Assembly (NCBI GenBank): GCA_001592145.1
Contig: BCWJ01000006.1
Coordinates: 124,001-188,000, forward strand
Origin: Xylanimicrobium pachnodae JCM 13526 = NBRC 107786
GTDB lineage: Bacteria > Actinomycetota > Actinomycetes > Actinomycetales > Cellulomonadaceae
DNA: 64,000 nt
Reading direction: 5' to 3'
The position numbers were made by a program, and so were the translations under genes. How positions within the stretch are numbered: the stretch's first letter is position 1; each line of letters begins with the position of its first letter. This document shows, one piece after another, positions 1 to 9,214 of this stretch. A model generated the notes under the pieces. It did not search any database and had not been told where the DNA came from. It worked only from the letters and a program-made list of their open reading frames with translations.

Positions 1-138
1 GGTGGGGTCCTGCGCCTGGATCATCGTGCCCATCGCGCCGTCGGCGACGACGACGCGCGAGCGCACCGCCTCCAGCAGGGCCGCGGCGCGGGCGTCGGCG
101 GCGGTCGGATCGGCAGTGCGGGCGTCCACGGTGGTCAC
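1..138 (-). CDS. metH: Methionine synthase MetH, N-terminal fragment
   Basis: Only the first 46 codons lie in the window; the gene runs off the left edge. The protein reads through an Ala-rich leader into VVVADGAMGTMIQAQ at about residues 29-43. This is the start of the homocysteine-binding TIM barrel of cobalamin-dependent methionine synthase, which moves a methyl group from methyltetrahydrofolate to homocysteine in the cytosol. I chose GTG at 138 because a TACGAT hexamer ends exactly 6 nt upstream (145-150) and there is no Shine-Dalgarno sequence. GTG at 129 is an alternative. A betaine-homocysteine methyltransferase shares this motif, so the MetH call rests on the leader style and family frequency. 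Confidence 0.8.
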   Translation of the reverse strand, partial: MTTVDARTADPTAADARAAALLEAVRSRVVVADGAMGTMIQAQDPT

Positions 139-144
139 CGCGGC

Positions 145-150
145 ATCGTA
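145..150 (-). promoter_or_regulatory. -10 element of metH (leaderless type)
   Basis: TACGAT on the minus strand, 6 nt before the GTG at 138. No clear -35 hexamer is visible. The spacing puts the transcription start at or next to the start codon. Confidence 0.5.
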
Positions 151-248
151 CGGTGCACGCGCGCGGCGCGGCCTGGGCGTCTCGCGAGATCGCGTGCGCA
201 CCAGAGCGCCTGTGACGCGGATTACGCGACAGATTCCGCAACGGCTGG

Positions 249-267
249 TGAGGTGAGGCAAACCTCA
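249..267. promoter_or_regulatory. DtxR/IdeR-type iron box upstream of feoA
   Basis: The 19-mer TGAGGTGAGGCAAACCTCA is an imperfect palindrome that keeps the AGGT...ACCT core of the actinobacterial consensus TWAGGTWAGSCTWACCTWA. It covers the -35 position of the feoA promoter and ends 4 nt before the TAGCGT -10 hexamer. Iron-loaded DtxR/IdeR bound here should block transcription of the feo operon when iron is replete. Confidence 0.78.
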
Positions 268-271
268 GGAG

Positions 272-277
272 TAGCGT
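272..277 (+). promoter_or_regulatory. -10 element of feoA (leaderless type)
   Basis: TAGCGT ends 7 nt before the feoA GTG. The -35 position at 17-bp spacing falls inside the iron box. Confidence 0.55.
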
Positions 278-284
278 CCCAGCC

Positions 285-521
285 GTGGACCTGAGACTGT
301 GCCCCGCGGGTACCTCGGTGGAGGTGAGCTGGGTCGAGCTGGACGACGCCGAGCGCGCGCGGCTGCGTGAGCTGGGGCTCCGCGAAGGGGCCGTGGTGCA
401 CGTGGTGCACTGCTCCGCGTTCGGTGGTCGCGTCATCGCCGTCGGCTCGGACCGGCTCGCGATCGACGGGCGCACCTGCGCCTGCATCGGCGTGACCCCG
501 CTCGCCGCGGCGCTCGCATGA
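285..521 (+). CDS. feoA: FeoA, ferrous iron transport accessory protein
   Basis: A 78-residue SH3-like cytosolic protein, the usual FeoA size. It contains the typical segment in which a short turn and LRELGLREGA (about residues 26-35) precede beta strands, ending in a conserved hydrophobic tail. FeoA is thought to interact with FeoB and support Fe(II) uptake. Its GTG start lies 7 nt after a TAGCGT -10 hexamer without a Shine-Dalgarno sequence. Its last 4 nt overlap the feoB start (ATGA), so translation is coupled. An IdeR-type box just upstream predicts iron repression of the whole operon. Confidence 0.88.
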   Translation: MDLRLCPAGTSVEVSWVELDDAERARLRELGLREGAVVHVVHCSAFGGRVIAVGSDRLAIDGRTCACIGVTPLAAALA

Positions 522-2503
522 GCTGCCACGACGCCGCCCCGGGAGCCACCCTCGCCACGGGCACGCCCGCGATCGCGTTGGTCGGCAACCCCAACGCCGG
601 CAAGTCCACCCTGTTCAACACGCTCAGCGGTGCCCGCCAGAGCGTCATGAACGCCCCCGGCACCACCGTCGAGCTCCAGACCGGGACGTGGCGGCGGGGC
701 GGGCGCCGCCTCGGGCTGGTCGACCTGCCCGGCACCTACAGCCTCACCCCGCGCTCACCCGACGAGCAGGTGGCCGCTGACTACGTCGCGGGGCGCGGCG
801 ACCTCGCCCGCCCCGACGTCGCCGTCGTCGTGCTCGACGGCTCGGCCCTCGCCCGCTCCCTGTACCTGCTCGCCCAGGTCTGCGAGACCGGTACCCCCGT
901 CCTCGCCGCCGTCACCATGCTCGACGTCGCCTCGTCCCGCGGGGTCACCCCCGACCTGGACGCGCTCGCCGCCGCCGCGCAGGTGCCCGTCGTCGCCGTC
1001 GACCCGCGCACGGGCGCCGGGGTGGAGGGGCTCGGGGTGGCCGTCGAAGCGTTGCTCGGTGCCCGAGCCGGGACCTGCGACTGCGCGCAGGACGAGACCG
1101 ACGGCGGCGCCCGTGCGCGGGACGACGGGGCGTGCGCGTGCGGGCGCGGGTGCTCGTGCTCGGGGCCCGCCGTGAGGTCCGACGAGGAACGGTTCGCCTG
1201 GACCGAGCGCGTCCTCGCCGCCGCCGTCCCGGCGCCGCCCGCCGTGCCCGTGCGCTCCACGTCCGACCGGCTCGACCGCGTGCTGCTGCACCCGTGGCTC
1301 GGCGTACCCGTGTTCCTCGCCGTCATGTGGGCCATGTTCGAGCTCACGACCGTGGTGGCCACGCCACTGGTCGACGCCGTCGGGAGCTTCTTCTCCGGGC
1401 CGCTCGCGACATGGTTGCACGGGGCCATCCCCGGGCCCGCCTGGGTCTCGGGCCTGCTCGTGGACGGCGTGCTCTCCGGGGTGGGCACCGTGCTGTCGTT
1501 CGTGCCGCTGCTCGCGCTCGTGTTCGTCGCCATCGGCATCCTGGAGGACTCCGGGTACCTGGCCCGGGCCGCGTTCGTGGCCGACCGCGCGCTACGGGCC
1601 ATCGGCCTGGACGGGCGCGCCATGGTGCCGCTCGTCATCGGGTTCGGGTGCAACGTGCCCGCCATGGTCGCCACCCGCACCATGCCCGACGCGCGCCGCC
1701 GCCTGCTGACCGGCCTGCTCGTCCCGCTGACCTCCTGCCCCGCGCGGCTGACCGTCTACGTGCTCGTCGCGGGCACGTTCTTCCCGCAGTCGGCCGGGAC
1801 CGTCGTGTTCGGGCTCTACGTGCTCTCGGGCGTCCTGGTGATCCTGGGCGGGTACGCGCTGCGGATGACGGCGTTCCGCGACCTGCGCCAGACCCGGCCG
1901 CTCGTGCTCGCCCTGCCCGCCTACCACGTGCCCCGCCTGCGGCCCATGCTGCGCTCCACGTGGACCCGCGTCGCCGCGTTCGTGCGCGGCGCCGGCGGCA
2001 TCATCGCGGGCACGCTCGTCGTGGTGTGGCTGCTCTCCGCCATCCCCGTCACCGCCGGGCACGCCGTCGCGGACGTCCCCGTGCACGACTCCGCGTACGG
2101 CAGGGTCGCCGACGCCGTCGCGCCCGTCCTCGCCCCCGCGGGGCTCGACGACTGGCGCATCGCCTCCGCCCTGACCACCGGGTTCGTGGCCAAGGAGGTG
2201 GTGGTCGGCGCGCTCGCGCAGTCCTACTCGCTCGACCCCGCCGACGCCGGAGCCGCCTCCGCGGACGGCGCCCTGGGCAACCAGCTCCGCACCACCTTGA
2301 CGGCGACGTCGGACGGGCACGCCACCGCCGCGGCACTCGCGTTCCTCGTCTTCGTGCTGGCCTACACGCCGTGCCTGGCCACCGTCGCCGAGCAGCGGCG
2401 CGTCTTCGGCACCCGGTGGGCCGTCGGCGCCGTGGGGGTGCAGCTGACCATCGCGTGGCTGCTCGCCGTCGGCGTGTTCCAGGTGGGGCGGCTGCTGACG
2501 TGA
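518..2503 (+). CDS. feoB: FeoB, ferrous iron transporter with N-terminal G domain
   Basis: 661 residues; imports Fe(II) across the cytoplasmic membrane. The N-terminal G domain shows G1 GNPNAGKST (23-31) and G3 DLPG (69-72). The G4 position reads TMLD where the family normally has NxxD, so the guanine-specificity Asn is replaced by Thr. A Cys-rich linker (about residues 187-212) with several CxC motifs joins the G domain to the membrane domain. The membrane part carries two Gate-type regions, with conserved GFGCNVPAMVATRTM near residue 380 and TSCPARL downstream. It overlaps feoA by 4 nt and is followed by a FeoC-like gene. Confidence 0.92.
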   Translation: MSCHDAAPGATLATGTPAIALVGNPNAGKSTLFNTLSGARQSVMNAPGTTVELQTGTWRRGGRRLGLVDLPGTYSLTPRSPDEQVAADYVAGRGDLARPDVAVVVLDGSALARSLYLLAQVCETGTPVLAAVTMLDVASSRGVTPDLDALAAAAQVPVVAVDPRTGAGVEGLGVAVEALLGARAGTCDCAQDETDGGARARDDGACACGRGCSCSGPAVRSDEERFAWTERVLAAAVPAPPAVPVRSTSDRLDRVLLHPWLGVPVFLAVMWAMFELTTVVATPLVDAVGSFFSGPLATWLHGAIPGPAWVSGLLVDGVLSGVGTVLSFVPLLALVFVAIGILEDSGYLARAAFVADRALRAIGLDGRAMVPLVIGFGCNVPAMVATRTMPDARRRLLTGLLVPLTSCPARLTVYVLVAGTFFPQSAGTVVFGLYVLSGVLVILGGYALRMTAFRDLRQTRPLVLALPAYHVPRLRPMLRSTWTRVAAFVRGAGGIIAGTLVVVWLLSAIPVTAGHAVADVPVHDSAYGRVADAVAPVLAPAGLDDWRIASALTTGFVAKEVVVGALAQSYSLDPADAGAASADGALGNQLRTTLTATSDGHATAAALAFLVFVLAYTPCLATVAEQRRVFGTRWAVGAVGVQLTIAWLLAVGVFQVGRLLT

Positions 2504-2537
2504 GCGCCGACACGAGTGCCGCCATGAGCGTGCCGTC

Positions 2538-2777
2538 ATGAGCGTCTTGGCCGCCGTGCTCGACGCCGTGAAGCACGGGGTTCCGGGCGAGCGCGTCGCC
2601 GCGTACCTGGGCGTGGACCCCGGCCTGGCGGACCTGGCCCTGGACCACTGGGTGCGGCTCGGCATCGTCACCCCCGCCGGGGACCTCCAGCTCGGGTGCA
2701 CGGGATGCTCAGGCCTGGCGGGCGGGGAGCGCGTCGAGCGCGCCCCGAGCTGCGCGGGCTGCCCCTTCTCCCACTGA
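2538..2777 (+). CDS. FeoC-like small protein with two CxxC motifs
   Basis: A 79-residue protein. The first 50 residues look like a winged-helix DNA-binding-type fold. The tail has C54xxC57 and C72xxC75, able to hold an Fe-S cluster or a metal. FeoC proteins of enterobacteria have a similar winged helix with Cys residues and modulate FeoB, possibly as an iron or oxygen sensor. It lies 34 nt after feoB on the same strand, so it belongs to the iron-regulated operon. Sequence similarity to known FeoC is not obvious by eye; the call rests on position, size and the Cys pattern. Confidence 0.65.
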   Translation: MSVLAAVLDAVKHGVPGERVAAYLGVDPGLADLALDHWVRLGIVTPAGDLQLGCTGCSGLAGGERVERAPSCAGCPFSH

Positions 2778-2821
2778 GCACCCACCCGGGTCGGCCCGGC
2801 GGCGGACGCACGTCTCGGTCC

Positions 2822-2849
2822 GTCACGCCATCGCCCGGGTTGGCGTGAC
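2822..2849. terminator. Perfect hairpin after the feo operon
   Basis: GTCACGCCA and its exact complement form a 9-bp stem around a 10-nt loop, 45 nt after the FeoC-like stop. There is no T tract. It is probably the transcript end of the operon, though it could also be an operator. Confidence 0.5.
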
Positions 2850-2924
2850 AGACCGGGACGCTGATCGTGGCGCAGCCCCGCAGCCCCGCAGCCGCCTGGG
2901 CGAGGCGTTGTCTGACGCGGTACG

Positions 2925-2930
2925 TAGGCT
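2925..2930 (+). promoter_or_regulatory. -10 element of the alpha/beta hydrolase gene
   Basis: TAGGCT ends 6 nt before the ATG at 2937; there is no Shine-Dalgarno sequence. Leaderless pattern. Confidence 0.5.
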
Positions 2931-2936
2931 GACCGG

Positions 2937-3644
2937 ATGGATATCGTGCTGATCCCTGGGTTCTGGCTCGACCGGTCCGCGTGGGACGACGTCGCCCCCG
3001 CGCTCCAGGCCGCCGGGCACATCGCGCACCCGCTCACCCTGCCGGGCCTGGCCCGCGGCGCGGACCGCGCGGAGGTTCACCTGGCCGACCACGTCGACGC
3101 GGTCGTGCGCGCCATCGACGGCGTCCCGGGTGACTCGCCCGTCGCGCTCGTGGGCCACTCCGCGGGCGGCTGCCTGGCCTACGCGGCGGCGGACGCGCGC
3201 CCCGACCGGGTGGCCAGGGTCATCTACGTGGACAGCGGGCCGCTCGCCGAGGGTGACGCCATCAACGCCGGGCTCGACCCCGCGGCCGTGGACCACCCGC
3301 TGCCCGCCTGGGAGGAGTTCGACGCGGAAGACCTGGTGGACCTCACCGACGAGCTGCGCGCCCAGTTCCGGGAGCGGGCCGTCCCGCAGCCCGCGGCCAC
3401 CGTGCGCGAACCGCACCGCTACACCGGTGACGTGGCTCGGCGTCGTGCGGTCCCGGCGACCGTCATCGCCTGCGAGTACCCCGCAAGCACGTTGCGCGAC
3501 CTCATGGGGCAGGACCACCCGTACGTGCGCGAGCTGGCCCAGCTCGACGACTACGAGATCGTCGACCTGCCCACCGGTCACTGGCCGATGTTCACCAGGC
3601 CGGCCGAGCTGGCGCGGACGATCCTGGCGGCCGTGGACCGGTAG
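2937..3644 (+). CDS. Alpha/beta hydrolase
   Basis: A 235-residue single-domain alpha/beta hydrolase. Visible elements are the N-terminal strand with the oxyanion-type motif IPGFWLDRSAW (residues 6-16), the nucleophile elbow GHSAGG near residue 73, and a C-terminal GHWPMF segment with the likely catalytic His. An Asp for the triad lies in the region before it. There is no signal peptide, so it is cytosolic. The substrate cannot be read from the sequence. The start is the ATG placed 6 nt after a TAGGCT hexamer. The gene stands alone between the feo operon and the convergent topoisomerase gene. Confidence 0.85.
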   Translation: MDIVLIPGFWLDRSAWDDVAPALQAAGHIAHPLTLPGLARGADRAEVHLADHVDAVVRAIDGVPGDSPVALVGHSAGGCLAYAAADARPDRVARVIYVDSGPLAEGDAINAGLDPAAVDHPLPAWEEFDAEDLVDLTDELRAQFRERAVPQPAATVREPHRYTGDVARRRAVPATVIACEYPASTLRDLMGQDHPYVRELAQLDDYEIVDLPTGHWPMFTRPAELARTILAAVDR

Positions 3645-3745
3645 CCAGGGCGTCCGGTAGCCAGGGCGGCCGAGCGTTCCGGGCAGCCGGTCGTTCGGCG
3701 GGCCGCCCCGGCATCCCGGGAGGTTCGGGCAGCAGCGACGGCGGC

Positions 3746-6292
3746 TCAGCCGATGGCGCTGATCGGCCCGGGCAGCGCGGTGCCCGAGCCGTCACGGCGG
3801 TGGTCGGGTGCGGGCAGGTCGACAGGTTGGCCCGCCCCGCCCACGGCCCGCGCCGGTCCCTCGCCCACCCACGCCAGGACCAGGCGGTCCTCGCCCTTGA
3901 GAAAGCGGTGCGAGCGCACCCCGCCCGTCGCCCGCCCCTTGCCGGGGTACAGCTCGTAGGGCGTGACCTTGACGGACCCGCCACCGACGCCGGGGAGCTG
4001 GCCCTGCGCGCCCGCGACCGTCACCACGGTGAGCTCCGGGCGTACGTCCGCGCGCGCGACCCCGAAGAACACGACCGTGTGACCGGCCGCGAGCTTGAGG
4101 CCGGCCATCCCGCCGGCCGCTCGGCCCTGGGGGCGCACCGCGGAGGCGTCGAAGTGCAGGAGGGAGGCGTCGGAGGCGATGAACACGAGCTCGTCGTCGT
4201 CGGTCGCGGGGGCGGCGCCCACCACGGTGTCGCCGTCCTTGAGCGAGATGACCTCCCACTCGTCCTTGTTGTTCGGCACGTCACCCGCCGCGACCCGCTT
4301 GACCACGCCCTGCGCGGTACCGAGCGCGAGCGTGGGGGCGTCATCGGCCAGGGAGACGACGGCGAGGGCCTGCTCGCCCGGTGCCAGGTCCGCGAGATCG
4401 CCCACCGGGGTGCCGCCCGCGAGCGACGGGGCACCGTCCGTGGGCGGGATCGAGGGGATCTCCAGGGCGGACAGCCGCAGGATGCGGCCCGCCGTGGTCA
4501 CCAGGCCGACGTCGGAGCGCGACGTCGTCACGACGTCGCCGCGCAGGGCGTCGTGCGCGTGACGACGCCCGTGCCGGGACACGGCGCTGCCCGAGGTCGC
4601 GGCGGGCTCGATCGCCGCAGGGTCGGGCGTGGCGTCGGCGGGCTCGGCCACCAGCGGGCGCGTCGTCGTGCGGGCGAGCAGCCCGGTCGCGGACAGGAGC
4701 ACATGGGTGGGCTGGTCGGCGATCTCCAGGGTGATCGCCTCGGCCTTGCGCCCGCGCGCGCCGGGCGTGGGGGCGGCGGAGGTGGCCGCACCGCCCGCGG
4801 AGTCGAGCAGCACGGTGCGTCGCGGTGTGCCGTAGGTGGCTGCCACCTCGCCCATCTCGGCGGAGACCACGCGGCGCAGCACGGCGTCGGAACCCAGGAT
4901 CTCCTCGAGCGAGGCGATCTCCTTCTCCAGCTCGCTCTGTTCCTTCTCGAGCTCGATGCGGCTGAACTTGGTGAGCCGGCGTAGCTGCAGGTCGAGGATG
5001 TACGTGGCCTGCGGCTCGGACAGGTCGAACACGTCCATGAGCCGTGCCCGGGCGACCCCGGCGTCGTCGGAGGACCGGATGACCTGGATGACCTCGTCGA
5101 TGTCGACGATGGCGAGCAGCAGTCCCTCGACCAGGTGCAGGCGTTCCTTGCGCTTGCCCAGGCGGTACGCGGTGCGGCGCCGCACCACGGAGATGCGGTG
5201 GTCCACCCACACGCGCAGGAGCTCGAGCAGGCCGAGGGTGCGCGGCTGCCCGTCCACGAGGGCGACGTTGTTGATGCCGAAGGAGTCCTCGAGCGGGGTC
5301 AGGCGGTAGAGCTGCTCGAGCACGGCCTCGGGGTCGAAGCCCGTCTTGACCTCGACCACCAGGCGCAGACCGTGGGTGCGGTCGGTGAGGTCCTGGACGT
5401 TGGTGACGCCCTGGATCTTCTTGGCCTTGACGCCGTCGGCGATCTTCTCGACCACCTTCTCCGGCCCCACCAGGTAGGGCAGCTCGGTGATCGTGATACC
5501 GCGCTTGCGCGGGGTGATGTTCTCGATGCGGGCCGTGGCGCGCGTGCGGAACGTGCCGCGCCCGGTGCGGTACGCGTCCCGGATGCCGTCGAGCCCCACG
5601 ATCTTGCCGCCCGTGGGCAGATCGGGTCCGGGGACGAACCGCATGATGTCCTCAAGGGAGGCGTCCGGGTTGGCGAGCAGGTGCTGCCCGGCTGCGACCA
5701 CCTCGACCAGGTTGTGCGGCGCCATGTTGGTGGCCATGCCCACCGCGATGCCCGCCGCGCCGTTGACCAGCAGGTTCGGGATGGCGGACGGCAGCACTTC
5801 GGGCTGCATGAGCTTGTTGTCGTAGTTCGGGACGAAGTCGACCACGTCCTCGTCGAGCCCGGCCGTCATCGACGTCGACGGCGGGGCGAGGCGCGCCTCG
5901 GTGTACCGCGGGGCGGCGGGGCCGTCGTCGAGCGAGCCGAAGTTGCCGTGGCCGTCCACGAGCGGCAGTCGCAGCGAGAAGTCCTGCGCGAGCCGCACCA
6001 GGGCGTCGTAGATGGCGGTGTCGCCGTGCGGGTGCAGCTTGCCCATGACCTCGCCGATGACGCGGGAGGACTTCACGTACGCCCGGTCGGGGCGCAGCCC
6101 CATGTCGGCCATCATGTACAGGATGCGGCGCTGGACGGGCTTGAGGCCGTCGCGCGCGTCGGGCAGCGCCCGGGCGTAGATGACGGAGTACGCGTACTCC
6201 AGGAACGACGTCTCCATCTCGGAGGCGACGTCGATGTCCACGATCTTCTCGTCGAAGGGTTCGACGGGCGGTGCGACGGGCTTGCGCGCCAT
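3746..6292 (-). CDS. parC: Type IIA topoisomerase subunit A (ParC-type)
   Basis: 848 residues. The breakage-reunion domain holds HPHGD at 87-91 and the catalytic tyrosine Y130 in PRYTEAR, the residue that attacks DNA. The C-terminal beta-pinwheel follows from about residue 520. In place of the GyrA box QRRGGKG there is only a degenerate GRAAGG, which argues for the second, topoisomerase IV-like A subunit of actinobacteria rather than GyrA. It decatenates and relaxes DNA together with a ParE partner not seen here. The frame is open upstream, but ATG 6292 has AGGAG 10 nt before it and begins where homologues begin. Confidence 0.88.
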   Translation of the reverse strand: MARKPVAPPVEPFDEKIVDIDVASEMETSFLEYAYSVIYARALPDARDGLKPVQRRILYMMADMGLRPDRAYVKSSRVIGEVMGKLHPHGDTAIYDALVRLAQDFSLRLPLVDGHGNFGSLDDGPAAPRYTEARLAPPSTSMTAGLDEDVVDFVPNYDNKLMQPEVLPSAIPNLLVNGAAGIAVGMATNMAPHNLVEVVAAGQHLLANPDASLEDIMRFVPGPDLPTGGKIVGLDGIRDAYRTGRGTFRTRATARIENITPRKRGITITELPYLVGPEKVVEKIADGVKAKKIQGVTNVQDLTDRTHGLRLVVEVKTGFDPEAVLEQLYRLTPLEDSFGINNVALVDGQPRTLGLLELLRVWVDHRISVVRRRTAYRLGKRKERLHLVEGLLLAIVDIDEVIQVIRSSDDAGVARARLMDVFDLSEPQATYILDLQLRRLTKFSRIELEKEQSELEKEIASLEEILGSDAVLRRVVSAEMGEVAATYGTPRRTVLLDSAGGAATSAAPTPGARGRKAEAITLEIADQPTHVLLSATGLLARTTTRPLVAEPADATPDPAAIEPAATSGSAVSRHGRRHAHDALRGDVVTTSRSDVGLVTTAGRILRLSALEIPSIPPTDGAPSLAGGTPVGDLADLAPGEQALAVVSLADDAPTLALGTAQGVVKRVAAGDVPNNKDEWEVISLKDGDTVVGAAPATDDDELVFIASDASLLHFDASAVRPQGRAAGGMAGLKLAAGHTVVFFGVARADVRPELTVVTVAGAQGQLPGVGGGSVKVTPYELYPGKGRATGGVRSHRFLKGEDRLVLAWVGEGPARAVGGAGQPVDLPAPDHRRDGSGTALPGPISAIG

Positions 6293-6444
6293 CTGGGTGC
6301 GGCTCCTGCGTTCGGCTCGGACAGGCGTTCGAGGCACCTTATCCCGTGCGCCCTGCGGCCCGGCCGTGTTGCGCACGGCGCGCCTCGGGGGCAAGCAGGA
6401 CGACGCGTTCGCGCGTACCCCCGTCCCGGCGGCCCGTGCCCCGA

Positions 6445-6450
6445 TAGCCT
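6445..6450 (+). promoter_or_regulatory. -10 element of the GNAT/acyl-CoA synthetase gene
   Basis: TAGCCT ends 6 nt before the GTG at 6457. Leaderless pattern. Confidence 0.5.
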
Positions 6451-6456
6451 GACCGT

Positions 6457-9180
6457 GTGAGCGACCAGCCCGGGTACCCCGTCGGGTGGGAGGCGGACGT
6501 GGTGCTGCGCGACGGCACCACCACGCACGTGCGCCCGATCCGGCCCACGGACGCCGACGCCCTGCAGCGGTTCCAGCTCGGCCAGTCGGAGCGGTCGTCG
6601 TACTTCCGGTTCTTCGCCCCGGTACGTCAGCTCACCGAACGCGAGCTCGAGAGGTTCACCCATGTGGACCATGTGGACCGGGCAGCCCTGGTGGCGGTGC
6701 GGGCCGGCCAGCTCAGCCCTGGCGGCGAGGACATCATCGGCGTGGCCCGGTACGACGTCGTCGAGCCCGGCTTGGCCGAGGTCGCGTTCAACGTGTCCGA
6801 CTCCGTCCAGGGGGTGGGCCTGGGGTCCGTGCTGCTGGAGCACCTGGCGGCCGCGGCTCGGGAGCGGGGGTTGCGGCGGTTCACGGCAGACGTCCTGCCG
6901 CAGAACGGCGGCATGCTCGGCGTGTTCCGTGAAGCGGGCTACGCGGTGCGTCAGAAGCTCGACGACGGCGTCGTGACCGTGTCGGTGGACCTGGACCCCA
7001 CCGATCGCTCCCGCCAGGTCATGGCGGACCGCGAGCATCGCGCCGAAGCCCGTTCCATGCAGGCCCTGCTCACCGCCCGCCGCGTGCTGCTCGTGGGGCC
7101 GGGCCCCGACGTCGGGGCCCCGGGATGGCAGGGGCTCGCCCTGGTCGCGCAGCGCGTGCTCGACGCCGTGGCCCGCGACCCGGGCGACACCGAGCTGTTC
7201 GTGCTGCACGCACCCGGGCCGGTCGGCGCCCCGGTGACGCCGCTGGCCGACTGGGACGCCGTTCCTCCCATCGACCTGGTCATGCTGGCGCTGCCCGCAC
7301 CCGACGCCGTGGCCGCCGTGCGACGTCTGGCGGGCTCCGGGGCGCGCGGCGTGGTCGTCCTGTCCGCGGGGTTCGCGGAGGTGGGCGCGCAAGGACTGGA
7401 GCTTCAGCGAGAGCTCCTGCGTGTGGCGCACGAGCGCGGGATGCGCGTGGTGGGACCGGCGTCCTGGGGCATCGTCAGCACCACGAACGGCGCCGGACTG
7501 CGGGCAAGCCTGGCCGAGACGCCCCCGGCCGAAGGTGTGGTGGGCCTGTTCTGCCAGTCGGCACCCGCGGCCGTCACGCTCGCGGCAACCCTGTCCCGCC
7601 GTGGGCTCGGCGCCTCCGCGATCGTCTCCGCCGGGCACCGTGCGGACGTCTCCGGCAACGACGTCATGCAGTACTGGCTCACCGACCCCGGCACCACGGT
7701 CGTCTGCCTGTACCTGGAGTCGATCGGCAACCCGCGCAAGTTCACGCGTGTGGCCCGCCGCCTGGCCACCGAGAAGCCGGTGGTGGTGGTCGTGGCCGGC
7801 CGGTCCGGGCAGGTGGTCCCGCCCGGGCACGCCGTGCGGGCCACCCACGCGCCGCGCGCCATGCTCGACGCCATGCTCCGCCAGGCGGGCGTGATCCGGG
7901 CCGACAACACCCACCAGCTCATCGACATCGCGCAGGTGCTCGCCCATCAGCCGTTGCCCCGGGGTCGGCGTGTCGGCATCCTCGCGAGCTCGTCCGCGCT
8001 CGCCGTGCTGGTCGCGGAGGCTGCCGCCGCGCAGGGCCTCGTCGTCGCGTCGTCGAGCGACTACCTGGCCCCGGAACGCTCGCCCGACGACGTCGAACGC
8101 GTGGTCGACGCCCTGTACGCCGAGGACGCGTGCGACGCCGTCGTCGTCGTCGACGTTCCCGTGGTGATGGAACGTGGCACCGTCGTCGCCAGGGCTGTCG
8201 CGCGGGCCGCGGCTCGCACCGGGCGCACCACCGTGGTCTCGATGATCGGGCTGCACGGCATGCCCGACGAGCTGGCCGCGCGGGCCGACGACGGTACCCA
8301 GGTGCGCGTCCCCGCCTACTCGACCCCGGAGGATGCGGTGGCCGCGCTCGCGCAGGTGGTCTCGTACGCGAGGTGGCGTGAGCGCGACCACGGCGCGCCG
8401 GTCGAGCCCGCGGGGATCGACCGCCGCGCCGCCCGACGGCTCGTCGAGGCCGCCCTGGCCGGCGCGGTCCGGGCGCCCGGGGACCAGGCACCCAGCGTCA
8501 CGCTCGACCAGGACGCCGCCGCGGAGCTGCTCGCCTGCTACGGGCTGTCGGTCTGGCCGGTGCGGCGCGCGCGCACCGCCGGCGAGGCCGTCGCGGCGGC
8601 GCGCGAGCTCGGGTGGCCCGTGGCGATCAAGACGGCGAGCCCCACGCTGCGCCACCGCACCGACCTGGGCGGCGTGCGCGTCGACATCGACGACCCCGAG
8701 GAGCTCACCGAAGCCGTCGAGCGCATGCACGCCGTCGCGCGCGACGCGGGCCTCGACCCGCTGCTCGAGGTGCAGTCGATGGCACCCGCAGGCGTCGCGG
8801 TCCGGGTCCGGACCGCCGAGGACCCGCTGTTCGGCCCCACCGTCTCGTTCGGGCTGGCGGGCGACGCCACCGACCTGCTCGGCGACGTGGCCTCGGGTGT
8901 CGCGCCGCTGACCGACGTGGACGTCCGAGAGCTGGTGCGCGCGGTGCGCGCGGCACCACGGCTGTTCGGCTACCAGGGGGCACCGCTCGCCGACGTCGCG
9001 GGCATCGAGGACGTGGTGGCGCGCGTCTCCGTCATGGCGGACGACCTCCCCGAGCTCGCCGCACTCGACCTGCACCCCGTGCTCGCCGCGGAGCACGGTG
9101 TCTCGGTGCTGCACGCCTCCGTGCACCTGAGCCGCACCATCGAGCGCCGCGACCCCTTGCGCCGGGCGCTGCCGGGCTGA
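6457..9180 (+). CDS. GNAT acetyltransferase fused to NDP-forming acyl-CoA synthetase (Pat-like)
   Basis: 907 residues in two parts. Residues ~5-165 are a GNAT domain with the acetyl-CoA loop QGVGLG near residue 118. After it come a CoA-binding Rossmann domain, a ligase-CoA domain with ADVSGNDVMQYW near residue 400, and a C-terminal ATP-grasp segment (IKTASPTLRHRTDLGG near 725). The family includes protein lysine acetyltransferases such as Pat, which acetylate acetyl-CoA synthetase and other enzymes. Here the GNAT part is at the N terminus, the reverse of Salmonella Pat. At the position where relatives usually have GNRADVSGND this protein has GHRADVSGND. Whether the synthetase half is active is not decidable by eye. 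Confidence 0.87.
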   Translation: MSDQPGYPVGWEADVVLRDGTTTHVRPIRPTDADALQRFQLGQSERSSYFRFFAPVRQLTERELERFTHVDHVDRAALVAVRAGQLSPGGEDIIGVARYDVVEPGLAEVAFNVSDSVQGVGLGSVLLEHLAAAARERGLRRFTADVLPQNGGMLGVFREAGYAVRQKLDDGVVTVSVDLDPTDRSRQVMADREHRAEARSMQALLTARRVLLVGPGPDVGAPGWQGLALVAQRVLDAVARDPGDTELFVLHAPGPVGAPVTPLADWDAVPPIDLVMLALPAPDAVAAVRRLAGSGARGVVVLSAGFAEVGAQGLELQRELLRVAHERGMRVVGPASWGIVSTTNGAGLRASLAETPPAEGVVGLFCQSAPAAVTLAATLSRRGLGASAIVSAGHRADVSGNDVMQYWLTDPGTTVVCLYLESIGNPRKFTRVARRLATEKPVVVVVAGRSGQVVPPGHAVRATHAPRAMLDAMLRQAGVIRADNTHQLIDIAQVLAHQPLPRGRRVGILASSSALAVLVAEAAAAQGLVVASSSDYLAPERSPDDVERVVDALYAEDACDAVVVVDVPVVMERGTVVARAVARAAARTGRTTVVSMIGLHGMPDELAARADDGTQVRVPAYSTPEDAVAALAQVVSYARWRERDHGAPVEPAGIDRRAARRLVEAALAGAVRAPGDQAPSVTLDQDAAAELLACYGLSVWPVRRARTAGEAVAAARELGWPVAIKTASPTLRHRTDLGGVRVDIDDPEELTEAVERMHAVARDAGLDPLLEVQSMAPAGVAVRVRTAEDPLFGPTVSFGLAGDATDLLGDVASGVAPLTDVDVRELVRAVRAAPRLFGYQGAPLADVAGIEDVVARVSVMADDLPELAALDLHPVLAAEHGVSVLHASVHLSRTIERRDPLRRALPG

Positions 9181-9202
9181 TCCAGGACCGGGCACTCGGT
9201 GG

Positions 9203-9208
9203 AACAAT
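9203..9208 (+). promoter_or_regulatory. -10-like element of the DUF5998 gene
   Basis: AACAAT ends 6 nt before the GTG at 9215. It is a weak match to TANNNT but keeps the A at position 2 and T at position 6 at the same spacing as neighbouring genes. Confidence 0.35.
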
Positions 9209-9214
9209 GGCCGG

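Noticed and set aside
139-284. Possible cobalamin riboswitch upstream of metH
   Set aside because: The metH -10 abuts its start codon and no conserved B12-box sequence is visible.
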